Assembly (NCBI RefSeq): GCF_000714935.1
Contig: NZ_JMIR01000032.1
Location: 1-64,000, forward strand
From: Tumebacillus flagellatus
GTDB lineage: Bacteria; Bacillota; Bacilli; Tumebacillales; Tumebacillaceae
Direction: 5' to 3'
DNA length: 64,000 nt
The number at the start of each line of letters is the position of its first letter. Position 1 is the first letter of the stretch. Of the stretch, positions 9,090 through 17,003 are shown one piece after another. The notes under the pieces are model-generated. The model was not told the DNA's origin. It made no database searches and saw only the letters and a program-made list of their open reading frames with translations. Made by a program: the position numbers and the translations under genes.

Positions 9090-9821
9090 ATGATCGTAAG
9101 ACGTGCGTTACCGAGCTTGTTTACCGTCGGGAACTTATTTTTGGGCATCATTTCTATCATCGTTGCTTTCAAGAGCAATTTCGCGTGGGCGGCCCTGTTG
9201 GTCATCATCGGCATGCTGCTCGACGGCCTTGACGGTCGCGTAGCCCGCGCTTTGAATGCACAAAGTGAATTCGGCAAAGAGCTGGATTCGCTTTCGGACG
9301 TCATCTCGTTTGGCGTGGCGCCGGCGTTCATCATGTACGGGGTCGTCCTGAACGAAATCGGCTGGATCGGCACCGTGATCACGGCGGTCTTCCCGATCTG
9401 CGGAGCGTTGCGCCTGGCGCGCTTCAACGTCGCCACCGGCACGCCGAACTACTTCGTCGGGCTTCCGATCACGGCAGCGGGCGGGGTGCTCGCCACGATG
9501 GCGCTCTACCACGACGCGATTCCGGCGAAGACGATCTGGATGCCGCTGTTCATGCTCTTCCTCGCGTACCTGATGGTCTCGAACATCAAGTACCCGAACT
9601 TCAAAAAAGTCGGCGTTCCGCGTTCCGCGTACTACATCGTGCCGGCGATCATCGTCATCGTGGCGTTCGTGTTCTGGTTGTTCCCGCAGCACGCGACGAA
9701 GCTGGTCTTCCTGCCGCTGGCGGTGTACGCTTTCTACGGCGTTTTAAAAAAAAACGGCAAACGGAAGGCGAAAAAAGGAAGCGAAAGCACACGTGAGGAA
9801 TACGAACAAATAGCCAAGTAG
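9090..9821 (+). CDS. pssA: CDP-diacylglycerol-serine O-phosphatidyltransferase
   Basis: A 243-residue integral membrane enzyme that makes phosphatidylserine, the precursor of phosphatidylethanolamine. The CDP-alcohol phosphotransferase motif DG-x2-AR-x8-G-x3-D-x3-D is complete in the segment beginning DGLDGRVARAL (about residues 45-67). Several hydrophobic helices follow, and the C-terminus is short and basic (KKNGKRKAKKGS). The family length matches the Bacillus-type (subclass II) enzyme. AGGGAGGTAGG precedes the ATG. It sits between disA and carD, a place where B. subtilis has no pssA. Confidence 0.93.
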   Translation: MIVRRALPSLFTVGNLFLGIISIIVAFKSNFAWAALLVIIGMLLDGLDGRVARALNAQSEFGKELDSLSDVISFGVAPAFIMYGVVLNEIGWIGTVITAVFPICGALRLARFNVATGTPNYFVGLPITAAGGVLATMALYHDAIPAKTIWMPLFMLFLAYLMVSNIKYPNFKKVGVPRSAYYIVPAIIVIVAFVFWLFPQHATKLVFLPLAVYAFYGVLKKNGKRKAKKGSESTREEYEQIAK

Positions 9822-9828
9822 CCGGGCA

Positions 9829-9867
9829 AAACGCAGCTCCCTTCCTTCAAGGGACTGCGTTTTTTTC
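9829..9867 (+). terminator. terminator after pssA
   Basis: ACGCAG-CTCCCTT and AAGGGACTGCGT form a long stem with a short loop, then a seven-T run. Confidence 0.88.
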
Positions 9868-9886
9868 GACATAAAAAAACAAGCTG

Positions 9887-9916
9887 TTGACGAATGGTGT
9901 CTGAATATGGTAGGAT
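9887..9916 (+). promoter_or_regulatory. carD promoter P1 (candidate)
   Basis: TTGACG and TAGGAT are separated by 18 bp. The -10 is weaker than that of P2 just downstream, so this may be an accessory promoter. Confidence 0.45.
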
Positions 9917-9930
9917 AATAATTTTAAAAT

Positions 9931-9959
9931 TTGACCGAATACCGCTTTTGTGCTATCAT
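9931..9959 (+). promoter_or_regulatory. carD promoter P2
   Basis: TTGACC and TATCAT are separated by 17 bp, ending 37 bp before the GTG start of carD. This is the better of the two carD promoter candidates. Confidence 0.75.
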
Positions 9960-9995
9960 GAGACACAGAAATGCCACCAAGATGGGGGTGCGTCA

Positions 9996-10484
9996 GTGTT
10001 TAAAATCGGAGACCGTGTTGTGTATCCTATGCATGGCGCCGGCATCATCGAGGCGATTGAGGACAAGGAATTTCTCGGTCAGGTTGAGCAGTATTACATT
10101 CTGCGCATGCCGTACGGTGAGATGAAAGTGATGATTCCCGTTTCGAAGATCGACACGCTGAACATCCGGGAGACGATTGTGGAAGCGGATGTGGACCAAG
10201 TGCTCGGCATCTTGCGCGAAGAGAAAGAGCGGATGAACGAATCTTGGAACAAGCGGTACCGCGAGAACCTCGACAAGCTCAAGGGCGGCGACATCTACGA
10301 AGTGGCCGACGTGTTGGGCGAGTTGTTGTACTTTGAGCGGGAGAAGGGACTGTCCACCGGCGAGCGCAAAATGTATGACACGGCGAAACACATCTTGGTC
10401 AGCGAGTTGTTGTTGGTCGGCCCCGCCGGCGAAGAGGAACTGGAGAATATGTTTCATGCACTCTCCAAGAAGACGTCTTCGTGA
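9996..10484 (+). CDS. carD: CarD family transcriptional regulator
   Basis: A 162-residue CarD/CdnL-type protein. The N-terminal Tudor-like RNA-polymerase-interacting domain (FKIGDRVVYPMHGAGIIEAI, residues 2-60) is followed by a helical C-terminal DNA-binding domain (about 75-160). In mycobacteria this family binds the RNA polymerase beta subunit and stabilises open promoter complexes, notably at rRNA promoters; the same role here is inferred. GTG 9996 is preferred because GATGGGGG lies upstream and the protein starts at the conserved FKIGD; upstream in-frame starts overlap the promoters. It lies next to yacL, as in many Firmicutes outside Bacillus. Confidence 0.9.
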   Translation: MFKIGDRVVYPMHGAGIIEAIEDKEFLGQVEQYYILRMPYGEMKVMIPVSKIDTLNIRETIVEADVDQVLGILREEKERMNESWNKRYRENLDKLKGGDIYEVADVLGELLYFEREKGLSTGERKMYDTAKHILVSELLLVGPAGEEELENMFHALSKKTSS

Positions 10485-10496
10485 CGTCTTCTTTTG
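10467..10496 (+). terminator. terminator overlapping the carD stop codon
   Basis: AAGAAGACGTC and GACGTCTTCTT pair perfectly around TTCGT and run into a T-rich stretch. The stem contains the carD TGA stop codon, so terminating ribosomes may affect its folding. Confidence 0.8.
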
Positions 10497-10528
10497 TTAA
10501 ATCTTCTTGACAAACTCGCACAAACGCG

Positions 10529-10556
10529 TTTCTTGGGGCGCATGATTGTCTATAAT
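10529..10556 (+). promoter_or_regulatory. candidate yacL promoter
   Basis: A perfect TATAAT at 10551-10556 has only a poor -35 (TTTCTT, 16 bp spacer). It lies 26 bp before the GTG start. The -10 is convincing, the -35 less so. Confidence 0.5.
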
Positions 10557-10582
10557 GGCATCTATAGAGGAGGTGACGTCCT

Positions 10583-11683
10583 GTGCTGAAGAGAATCGTG
10601 CATTTGTTTTTCGCAGTGATCGGGATCGTGCTCGGGTACCAATTCGCGCCCGAGTTGTTCAGTTGGATTCAGCTCGACTCCAATCCGTTTTCGCATCCGA
10701 TCTTCGGAGCGGTGTTGGGAGGCTCGTTGTTTATCTTGGCGACGAGTTGGGTAGTCGACTATGTGGTGACGTTGATCAAGTGGTGTGAAGAGAAGTTGCT
10801 GAAAACCCCGTTTTCCGACGTGTTGGCCGGAGCATTCGGTATGGTGGCCGGTCTTATTATCGCCTATCTGATGGCGCCCGCAATAGCACTCATACCCGTC
10901 GTCGGCAGCGTGGTCCAGTTCTTCGCAAGCGTCCTCTTGGCGTACATGGGGTATCGCTTCTTCTTCTCGAAGCGCGAGGACTTCATGAACTTCTTCGCCG
11001 GTCGTTTCGGCCGCGACAAGGAGAAGGACAAAGACAAGGACAAGGACAAAAAGGGCGAGGAGAAACTCCGTCCGGGCGACGCGAAGCTGCTCGACACGTC
11101 GGTGATCATCGACGGTCGGATCGCCGACATCGTCAAAACCGGCTTCCTCGACGGCGTGCTGGTCATCCCGTCGTTCGTGCTGGAAGAGTTGCAGCACATC
11201 GCCGACTCGTCCGACGTGCTCAAGCGCAACCGCGGCCGCCGCGGCTTGGACATCTTGAACAAGATCCAGAAGGAACTCAAGATCAAGGTGCAAGTCATGG
11301 AGATCGACTTCGACGACATCCAAGAGGTCGATTCGAAGCTGGTGCGCCTCGCCAAGAACATCTCGGGCAAGGTCGTGACCAACGACTTCAACTTGAACAA
11401 AGTCTGCGAGCTCCAAGGGGTGGCGGTGTTGAACATCAACGACCTCGCCAACGCAGTAAAGCCGGTGGTTTTGCCGGGGGAAGAGATTCACGTCCAAGTG
11501 ATCAAGGACGGCAAGGAATACAACCAAGGCGTCGGCTACCTCGATGACGGCACGATGATCGTCGTAGAGGGCGGACGCGAGTACATCGGCACGCGCCTTG
11601 AAGTGCTGGTGACGTCGGTGCTCCAAACGAGCGCCGGCCGGATGATTTTCGCCAAGCCGAAAGCGCTGGAGAGAGCGCTGTAG
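10583..11683 (+). CDS. yacL: YacL-type PIN and TRAM domain membrane protein
   Basis: A 366-residue protein. Residues 1-130 contain about four membrane segments. A charged linker (about residues 147-166, alternating Asp/Lys from a GACAAG-type codon repeat) leads to a PIN nuclease domain with the acidic active-site motif [11 protein letters not shown] (about 170) and further Asp residues (VTNDFNLN). A TRAM domain (about 305-365) closes the protein and should bind RNA. Its cellular substrate is not known. GGAGGTGA precedes the GTG start. Position between carD and the ispD region is widely conserved, but here an island separates it from ispD. Confidence 0.9.
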   Translation: MLKRIVHLFFAVIGIVLGYQFAPELFSWIQLDSNPFSHPIFGAVLGGSLFILATSWVVDYVVTLIKWCEEKLLKTPFSDVLAGAFGMVAGLIIAYLMAPAIALIPVVGSVVQFFASVLLAYMGYRFFFSKREDFMNFFAGRFGRDKEKDKDKDKDKKGEEKLRPGDAKLLDTSVIIDGRIADIVKTGFLDGVLVIPSFVLEELQHIADSSDVLKRNRGRRGLDILNKIQKELKIKVQVMEIDFDDIQEVDSKLVRLAKNISGKVVTNDFNLNKVCELQGVAVLNINDLANAVKPVVLPGEEIHVQVIKDGKEYNQGVGYLDDGTMIVVEGGREYIGTRLEVLVTSVLQTSAGRMIFAKPKALERAL

Positions 11684-11702
11684 TTTTTTAAGTCAACAAC
11701 CA

Positions 11703-11743
11703 GAAACGCTTCATTCGTCCCGTGACGAGTGAAGCGTTTTTTT
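11703..11743 (+). terminator. terminator after yacL
   Basis: AAACGCTTCATTCGTC pairs with GACGAGTGAAGCGTTT (one wobble), followed by seven T residues. A TTG codon inside this T run is the first in-frame start of the next ORF and is not credible as its start. Confidence 0.92.
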
Positions 11744-11798
11744 GTTAGAATTAGAAGAAAATGAGAGAGAACTGAGAGCGGGATGGAGGTCTGGGTGC

Positions 11799-13454
11799 GT
11801 GATACATGTCAACACGGGGAGTCTGCGGTATGCCGCCAGCCGATTTGCGGGCGGGGCGTCCGATTTGCGGACGAAAGCCAGCCGGTTGAAGAGCAGCGAA
11901 GTGGAAGCGTTGTCCCATTGGAGGGGGATGGCGGCGCTGGCGTTTGCCAAAGCGGTGGCGGTGATCATCGAGGATTTGAACAAAGCGGCAGGGTTTTTGG
12001 AGCAGGCGAACAGCGCGATGAACCAACTGGCGTGGACGATGGAGCAAGTGGAGCGTTTGCAGCAGCAGATTCAGACGTTGGAATGGGAGTTGTCTTCCTT
12101 GCAAGGGGAAGAGAACGCGCATGAGCGGAGGCAATTAAGCCTGCACATTCGCGGCTTGAAAAACCAAGCGGAGATGGAAGCGAGCCAAGCGGACTACACC
12201 GCTTCGCAAGCGTTCGGGGGGATCTTGCAAAGCCTGCATTCCCTGCATTTCTACGCCCAGGACAAAGGCTGGTGGCACGAGTTGCTCCACGGTCTGGAGA
12301 GCGCCTACGAAGGCACAGGCGGGGTGATCGCGGGGCTGGTGGAGTCGGTGGTGGATACGGTCGGCGGTTTGATCGACTCGGTCGTGCACTTGGACAAGAC
12401 CATCGAGGGACTGGAGCAGATGGTGGAGCACCCAATCCAAACGGCGGAAGCGATCTGGGGATCGATCTCCGAGTCTTGGAACCATGATGTCGTCAACGGC
12501 GACGCCTATTCCCGTGGGGAGTGGTTCGGGAAAGCGGTCGGGAACATCGTCCTCGGCATCATCGGCGACAAAGGTGCCGACAAAGTCGTCGACGCTCTGA
12601 AGGTGGCGAAGGCGGGAAAGATCGCGGAAGAGGCATCGACGGTAGAACGCATCGCGGATGCGGGGACGATGAAGGAGAACGGGAACCTTGAGAGGGCGTA
12701 TAAAATCAAAGATAATCACGCCCCGTTTTCACCCGAGCAACTGTCAACTCGAATCGGACAACCCTTTGCATCAGAGGTTCCAGACATTCTAAAAAAGTTT
12801 GGGGTGAATATGGACCTGCAGGAATTTATCGAGTTGAAGAACGCGCCGCTGCAGGAACATTGGAATGATGTGGAGGGTCAAAGCCTTGTTAAACGGGTTC
12901 GTTCTGAGCTGAAATTAGAAGATGGCGTTGTTATGCAGAAGATCATAGGCAGAGATAAGGTGCAAGATATTTTGAACAAGGGCACCGATAGAGTTTTTGG
13001 TTTCACGGCACGGTATCAAGATGTAGCGCATCTTGATACGCCAAGAAAGATCAAAGAAGAATTGCGGTTGGACTACAACCGTCGAAACGACCCGCATCAT
13101 CCCGATCAGCCGAATCCGTATTTTAACCAAAAGTATCCGAATGGTTATCTGGATGAGAACGATCAGTTCATGGAAGGACCAGTCTATGCTTTACGCTACA
13201 ATTTGGAAAACTCCGGGATGTATAGGCCTCCTTTTGAAGATAACGTACAAGTGATTAAAGAAAAATTCCCGTTTTTGGGGAATGCTTTTGCAGCAGGCAA
13301 GGGGCTGATCCCGGAATTTGATATGATTAAAGACGGGTTTGACAAATTGAATATTGGTTCTGAGATTTACAGAATTGATGAAAACGGTAATCAGGTCGTG
13401 TTGGCTCGATATCTTGGCAAAAAGCAGTGGCAAGTGTTAGAACCTAATTGGTAA
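11799..13454 (+). CDS. WXG/LXG-type polymorphic toxin, unknown C-terminal toxin domain
   Basis: A 551-residue multidomain protein with the layout of toxins exported by the type VII (Ess/Yuk) system. Residues 1-100 form a WXG100-like helical hairpin beginning IHVNTGSLRYAAS with the W-x-G motif as HWRG (about 42-45), then a coiled coil (about 75-125). A glycine-rich hydrophobic segment (about 170-215) and a conserved pre-toxin linker (DVVNGDAYSRGEWFGKAVG, about 230-248) follow. From about residue 300 the DNA becomes more AT-rich and the protein matches no family I recognise: this should be the exchangeable toxin domain. GTG 11799 is chosen because GGAGGT lies 8 bases upstream. No promoter was seen. 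The nearby small genes look like immunity genes. Confidence 0.75.
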   Translation: MIHVNTGSLRYAASRFAGGASDLRTKASRLKSSEVEALSHWRGMAALAFAKAVAVIIEDLNKAAGFLEQANSAMNQLAWTMEQVERLQQQIQTLEWELSSLQGEENAHERRQLSLHIRGLKNQAEMEASQADYTASQAFGGILQSLHSLHFYAQDKGWWHELLHGLESAYEGTGGVIAGLVESVVDTVGGLIDSVVHLDKTIEGLEQMVEHPIQTAEAIWGSISESWNHDVVNGDAYSRGEWFGKAVGNIVLGIIGDKGADKVVDALKVAKAGKIAEEASTVERIADAGTMKENGNLERAYKIKDNHAPFSPEQLSTRIGQPFASEVPDILKKFGVNMDLQEFIELKNAPLQEHWNDVEGQSLVKRVRSELKLEDGVVMQKIIGRDKVQDILNKGTDRVFGFTARYQDVAHLDTPRKIKEELRLDYNRRNDPHHPDQPNPYFNQKYPNGYLDENDQFMEGPVYALRYNLENSGMYRPPFEDNVQVIKEKFPFLGNAFAAGKGLIPEFDMIKDGFDKLNIGSEIYRIDENGNQVVLARYLGKKQWQVLEPNW

Positions 13455-13469
13455 GCGAGGGATGTTGAC

Positions 13470-13910
13470 ATGGAAAGAAAAGATGGAACGTTTGCGGTGT
13501 ATCGGGGTAAGGAATACGAACTGTCCATGGATGCTTATACGGGAGAGCGTCTGTTAGTATCACCAAATGCAGATTCTCAACAGGAAGGTTTTGTTCCGTG
13601 GGAAGAGCTCCCTGGCTTTTATAAAAAAGTAGTAAAGAAAGAAGAGTTGGATTCGGCCTACCGTTACGATAATTACGCAGTGTATGGCGGGAAATCTTTT
13701 CTGGTGGAGAATATTAAGGAAAAGGTCGCCTATTTGATTCACATTGGATTGGAAGGGTCTGAGGAAGCTGAAGCACTTGGCTTTAAGTTTGTCGATCGGT
13801 GGGAGTTTGTCAAAGATGTCCCTGTGGATAAAATTGATGAATTTCACACGATAGTAAATCCGTTGTGGGGGTTCGAGTTGCCGCCGGGGATGCCAGAAAT
13901 TATTCGGTAA
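13470..13910 (+). CDS. candidate immunity protein, copy 1 (two-repeat family)
   Basis: A 146-residue soluble protein with no signal peptide, directly after the toxin (15 bp). It consists of two related halves: FAVYRGKEYEL ... GFVP ... YKKVVKKEELDS (residues 8-62) and YAVYGGKSFLVENI ... GFKF ... FVKDVPVDKIDEF (about 68-130). Two full or broken paralogues follow downstream. Its place after a polymorphic toxin, small size and duplication make an immunity role likely, but this is inference from context; I do not recognise a named Imm family. Base composition is AT-rich like the toxin tip, which suggests that the two moved together. The ribosome site (GCGAGGG) is modest. Confidence 0.65.
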   Translation: MERKDGTFAVYRGKEYELSMDAYTGERLLVSPNADSQQEGFVPWEELPGFYKKVVKKEELDSAYRYDNYAVYGGKSFLVENIKEKVAYLIHIGLEGSEEAEALGFKFVDRWEFVKDVPVDKIDEFHTIVNPLWGFELPPGMPEIIR

Positions 13911-13948
13911 GTGAGTAATCGGGAAATGTGATGAGGAGGTACCCGAAA

Positions 13949-14704
13949 ATGTCGGAACTCACCAAACTCTTAACTCAAGCCAAACAAACCCCCACCATGC
14001 GCCCGGACTTCTACAAAGCCCTCTGGGACGCCGAGCTCTACTTCATCGGGCGCATGGATGAGACGGATGACACGTACCACCTCTCTTTTTATGAAGCCGC
14101 CGGTCGTACCTTGCTTCCGTGCTTTTCCTCTGAGGGACTTTTCCGCTCGGTTGTGCCTGAAGCGGAGCACGAAACGGTCGTTCTCCTCCCTGTCCGCGAG
14201 GTCTTCCCGAGCGTCGGGTCGGAGATCACCGTCGTCCTGAATCCGTTCACCGACGTCGGCAAGGAATTCGACGCACTCGAACGCCGCGCTCTCCAAGCGG
14301 GAGTTCTCTTCGAACTCCCGCCGAAAGCCGCAGCCGCTCAAGAGCCGGGTGAAAATACCAACGAGCCCGCCACCTACTTCGGCACCCCGAAGGAAAAACC
14401 GGAGGCGTTGCTCGCAGCACTGGAGGACTTTTTCCCGACACGCCCTGAAATCCAAACGGCGTACTTGGGGATGATCGCAATCACTGATTCCACCCACCCG
14501 CCGCACCCCTTGCTTGGGCTGGTATGGACAGGTCCGTCGGAAGCGAAGTTCCTCGAACTCACGCTCGACATCCAATCCCAGATCCGCGCATCCCTCCCGG
14601 ACGCCCCGCAACTGGACGTCTACCGCCTCACCCCGGACGACACCCGCGAAGTCGCCCGCTATCTGCTCGACAAAACAACACCGATCTACACCAAGGAGCC
14701 GTAG
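13949..14704 (+). CDS. SseB-like protein
   Basis: A 251-residue soluble protein. Residues 1-115 match the SseB N-terminal domain pattern, including ALWDAELYFIG, a central LLPCFSSEG and VVLNPFTDVG. A Pro/Glu/Thr-rich linker (about 118-150) leads to an SseB C-terminal domain (LGMIAITDSTHP ... LDVYRLTPDD, about 172-240). In E. coli SseB is known for enhanced serine sensitivity; the biochemical role is unresolved, and in Gram-positives such genes often accompany secreted toxins. ATG 13949 is preferred over 13928 because GAGGAGGT lies 8 bases upstream. Codon use is GC-rich, unlike the immunity-like genes on either side. Confidence 0.75.
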   Translation: MSELTKLLTQAKQTPTMRPDFYKALWDAELYFIGRMDETDDTYHLSFYEAAGRTLLPCFSSEGLFRSVVPEAEHETVVLLPVREVFPSVGSEITVVLNPFTDVGKEFDALERRALQAGVLFELPPKAAAAQEPGENTNEPATYFGTPKEKPEALLAALEDFFPTRPEIQTAYLGMIAITDSTHPPHPLLGLVWTGPSEAKFLELTLDIQSQIRASLPDAPQLDVYRLTPDDTREVARYLLDKTTPIYTKEP

Positions 14705-14717
14705 GGCTCCTTTTTTC
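14693..14717 (+). terminator. terminator after the SseB-like gene
   Basis: AGGAGC and GCTCCT form a short stem that includes the stop codon in its loop, followed by six T residues. Short but with a clear T tract. Confidence 0.6.
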
Positions 14718-14753
14718 AAATGGAGACCGTACATGGGGAGAGGAGGAGAACTG

Positions 14754-15230
14754 ATGAAATATAAACAATATGTTGACTACGCAATGCACCGAGGAAAAGA
14801 GTATGAATTATCAAGTGATCCAAATACAGGGGACTATATGTTGTTATCTTCAGATCCTGAGACTCAATGTGAAGGATTTGTGCCTCGGGGGTGGCTTCCA
14901 GGTGAGTATAAAAAGGTAGTCAAAACGGAGGAAGTAGAATCCGTCTACCGATATACCTTATATGCCTTGTACCGAGGGCTGCAGTTTGAAGTTGAAAACA
15001 TAAAGGATGGGATAGCGTTTTTGATACACAATGGCTTGGAAGGCTCTAACGAAGCAGTCGCGATTGGATTCAAGTTTGCAGACCGATGGTACTTTGAAAA
15101 ACACGTACCGATGGAGGATATAGAAGAATTGCGTTTAAAGGCAAAACCGAACAAGGGTTTTGTCCTTCCGACGGCAGTAACAGTCGAACAAATCGTTCAG
15201 TTTGAAAGATGGCCGGATGAGGAGAGATGA
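14754..15230 (+). CDS. candidate immunity protein, copy 2
   Basis: A 158-residue paralogue of the protein at 13470-13910. The same two halves are visible: MHRGKEYELSSD ... GFVPRGWLPGEYKKVVKTEE, then LYALYRGLQFEVENIKDG ... GFKFADRWYFEKHVPMEDIEEL. ATG 14754 is selected because GAGGAGGAG lies just upstream and it starts at the homologous region; the open frame extends further upstream only through the SseB-like gene in another frame. It is separated from copy 1 by the SseB-like gene. It may be a spare immunity gene against a related toxin (inference). Confidence 0.62.
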   Translation: MKYKQYVDYAMHRGKEYELSSDPNTGDYMLLSSDPETQCEGFVPRGWLPGEYKKVVKTEEVESVYRYTLYALYRGLQFEVENIKDGIAFLIHNGLEGSNEAVAIGFKFADRWYFEKHVPMEDIEELRLKAKPNKGFVLPTAVTVEQIVQFERWPDEER

Positions 15231-15231
15231 T

Positions 15232-15676
15232 GTGAAACCGAAGAGCAAAAGCGGTCAATTTGCGGTTTACAAAGGCCGTGAATACCAAGGATATCGGAAT
15301 GACCGAGATGAAGCTGTCCTTTTTTCAAAAAATCCAATTGATTTCGTACGCGGGTTTCGTAAAAACAGTTCCGGTTGTTCTACGGTATGGGTTTACAGAA
15401 AGACGCCCTGGCTTGTATGTGAAAACGGTGCCGACCTACGAAGTGGAAGATGCCTACGATATTCTGTATCAAGCAGTGTACAGAGGGCTGCTGTTCCACG
15501 CGAATGAGACGGGAGATCGGAACATCAATCTCATGCACTCAGGATTTGAAGGTTTGGCTGAGGCTAGAGAGCTGGGATTCGAAATGGTGGAACCAGGTCT
15601 TTGCTCAAAAGTGGTGAGTCCAGATGAAGTTGAGCGGTTGATTCTGATCAAGGATCCGATTTTGGGATTTGAATAG
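15232..15676 (+). pseudogene. candidate immunity protein, copy 3, frameshifted
   Basis: A third member of the immunity-like family, broken by a frameshift. From GTG 15232 (GAGGAGAG upstream) one frame reads SGQFAVYKGREYQ ... AVLFSKNP, the start of the family. The rest, GFTERRPGLYVKTVP ... YQAVYRGLLFHANE ... ELGFEMVEPG ... VVSPDEVERL, is in the next frame and ends at 15676. The shift lies between about 15330 and 15385, close to T and A homopolymer runs at 15316-15327. It corresponds to one extra base or two missing bases. Both a decayed gene and a sequencing error are possible. Confidence 0.65.
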
Positions 15677-15781
15677 AGCCCTCAAGCTCCCTTTTTTCCC
15701 CTTCCCCAATAGACAAACGCCGAATTTTGCTGTATGAATAAGGCTAGACTTGTACTTGTTAACGTGAAGGGATGAAACCCC

Positions 15782-16480
15782 ATGCAAACGGAAGTGATCG
15801 TCGTCGCAGCCGGAAGCGGAACGCGGATGGGCAGTGCGATGAAAAAACAATACCTGCCCCTCGACGGTGCGCCGATTCTCGTGCGTACGCTGCAAACGTT
15901 GGCAGCCTGCCCGACGGTCCACCGGATCGTGCTGGTCGTGGCGTCAGAAGACGTACCGTACATCACCGAACTGATCGAAGCGTACTATCTGTCAAAAATC
16001 GGCGACGTCGTCGCCGGCGGACGCGAACGCCAAGACTCCGTTCGCAACGGCATCGCCGCGCTGTTGCACGACACTGAATTTGTCGCCGTCCACGACGCCG
16101 CCCGGCCGCTCGTCACGCCGGAGGAAGTCGAAGCCGTCCTGACCGCCGCGAAAATGTTCGGGGCCGCCACGCTCGGCGTCAAAGTCAAAGACACCATCAA
16201 GCGCGTCGACCAAGGACAGGTCCGCGAAACCCTCCAGCGCTCCGACCTCTGGGCCGTGCACACCCCGCAAGCCTTCCGCTGCGAATGGCTCGCCGAAGCG
16301 CACATGCGCGCCTGGGAGGCGGGCTACACCGGAACGGACGACGCCTCGCTCGTCGAGTGGGCCGGCTACCCGGTCTCGATGGTCGAAGGGCTCTACTCCA
16401 ACCTCAAAGTCACCACGCCGGAGGACCTCGTGATCGCCGAAGCGTTGTGGCGAGCTCGAAAGGAGATTGACATTCAATGA
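15782..16480 (+). CDS. ispD: 2-C-methyl-D-erythritol 4-phosphate cytidylyltransferase
   Basis: A 232-residue cytoplasmic enzyme of the MEP isoprenoid pathway that joins MEP with CTP to form CDP-ME. The nucleotide-binding loop AAGSGTRMG is at residues 9-17, with the CTP-contacting Lys in KKQYLPL just after. The conserved segments VHDAARPLV and TDDASLVE are present. The ATG follows GAAGGGATG. Its stop overlaps the ispF start by 4 bp (ATGA), so the two consecutive pathway enzymes are translationally coupled. Confidence 0.96.
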   Translation: MQTEVIVVAAGSGTRMGSAMKKQYLPLDGAPILVRTLQTLAACPTVHRIVLVVASEDVPYITELIEAYYLSKIGDVVAGGRERQDSVRNGIAALLHDTEFVAVHDAARPLVTPEEVEAVLTAAKMFGAATLGVKVKDTIKRVDQGQVRETLQRSDLWAVHTPQAFRCEWLAEAHMRAWEAGYTGTDDASLVEWAGYPVSMVEGLYSNLKVTTPEDLVIAEALWRARKEIDIQ

Positions 16481-16953
16481 TGCGAATCGGAATGGGCTAC
16501 GACGTCCATGAACTCGTGGAAGGCCGCCCGCTGATCCTCGGCGGGGTGACCATCCCGCATGAAAAAGGCCTGCTCGGACACTCCGACGCCGACGTACTGC
16601 TTCACGCCGTCAAGGATGCCATCCTCGGCGCGCTGGCGCTCGGCGACATCGGCTTGCACTTCCCGGACACGGACGAGCGCTTCAAGGGCGCCGACTCTGT
16701 GAAACTGCTCTCCCACGTCTGGAGCCTCGCCACCGAGCGCGGCTATACTCTCGGCAACCTCGATTGCGTCATCATGGCGCAGCGCCCGAAACTGCGCCCT
16801 TACATCGACGAGATGCGCGGCGTGTTGGCGCGCGAACTGGGCGCAGACCTGGACCAAGTCAACGTCAAAGCCACCACGACCGAGAAACTCGGATTCGTCG
16901 GCCGCGAAGAAGGCATGGCGGCGCAGGCGGTCGTGCTGCTTTTGAAAAAGTGA
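16477..16953 (+). CDS. ispF: 2-C-methyl-D-erythritol 2,4-cyclodiphosphate synthase
   Basis: A 158-residue enzyme of family length that cyclises CDP-ME 2-phosphate, two steps after IspD. Metal ligands are in the N-terminal GYDVHEL motif (Asp and His, about 8-10) and in [11 protein letters not shown] (about 35-45). [16 protein letters not shown] near the C-terminus is the conserved CMP-binding segment. It functions as a trimer in known relatives. It starts within the ispD stop region; a second ATG follows at once at 16480. Confidence 0.97.
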   Translation: MMRIGMGYDVHELVEGRPLILGGVTIPHEKGLLGHSDADVLLHAVKDAILGALALGDIGLHFPDTDERFKGADSVKLLSHVWSLATERGYTLGNLDCVIMAQRPKLRPYIDEMRGVLARELGADLDQVNVKATTTEKLGFVGREEGMAAQAVVLLLKK

Positions 16954-17003
16954 TATACTTTTGGGGGAGAAACCCAAATTAGAAGACCTTGGAGGCATGC
17001 AAC

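Noticed and set aside
11742-11798. Longer start (TTG 11742) for the toxin gene
   Set aside because: It lies in the T run of the yacL terminator and has no ribosome site. GTG 11799 has GGAGGT eight bases upstream.
15661-15700. Terminator after the third immunity-like copy
   Set aside because: Only a 4-bp stem (GAGC/GCTC) precedes the T run, too weak to call with confidence.
16954-17003. T-box upstream of gltX
   Set aside because: The gap is only 50 bases; it holds a small TTTGGG/CCCAAA hairpin and the ribosome site, without any T-box sequence.
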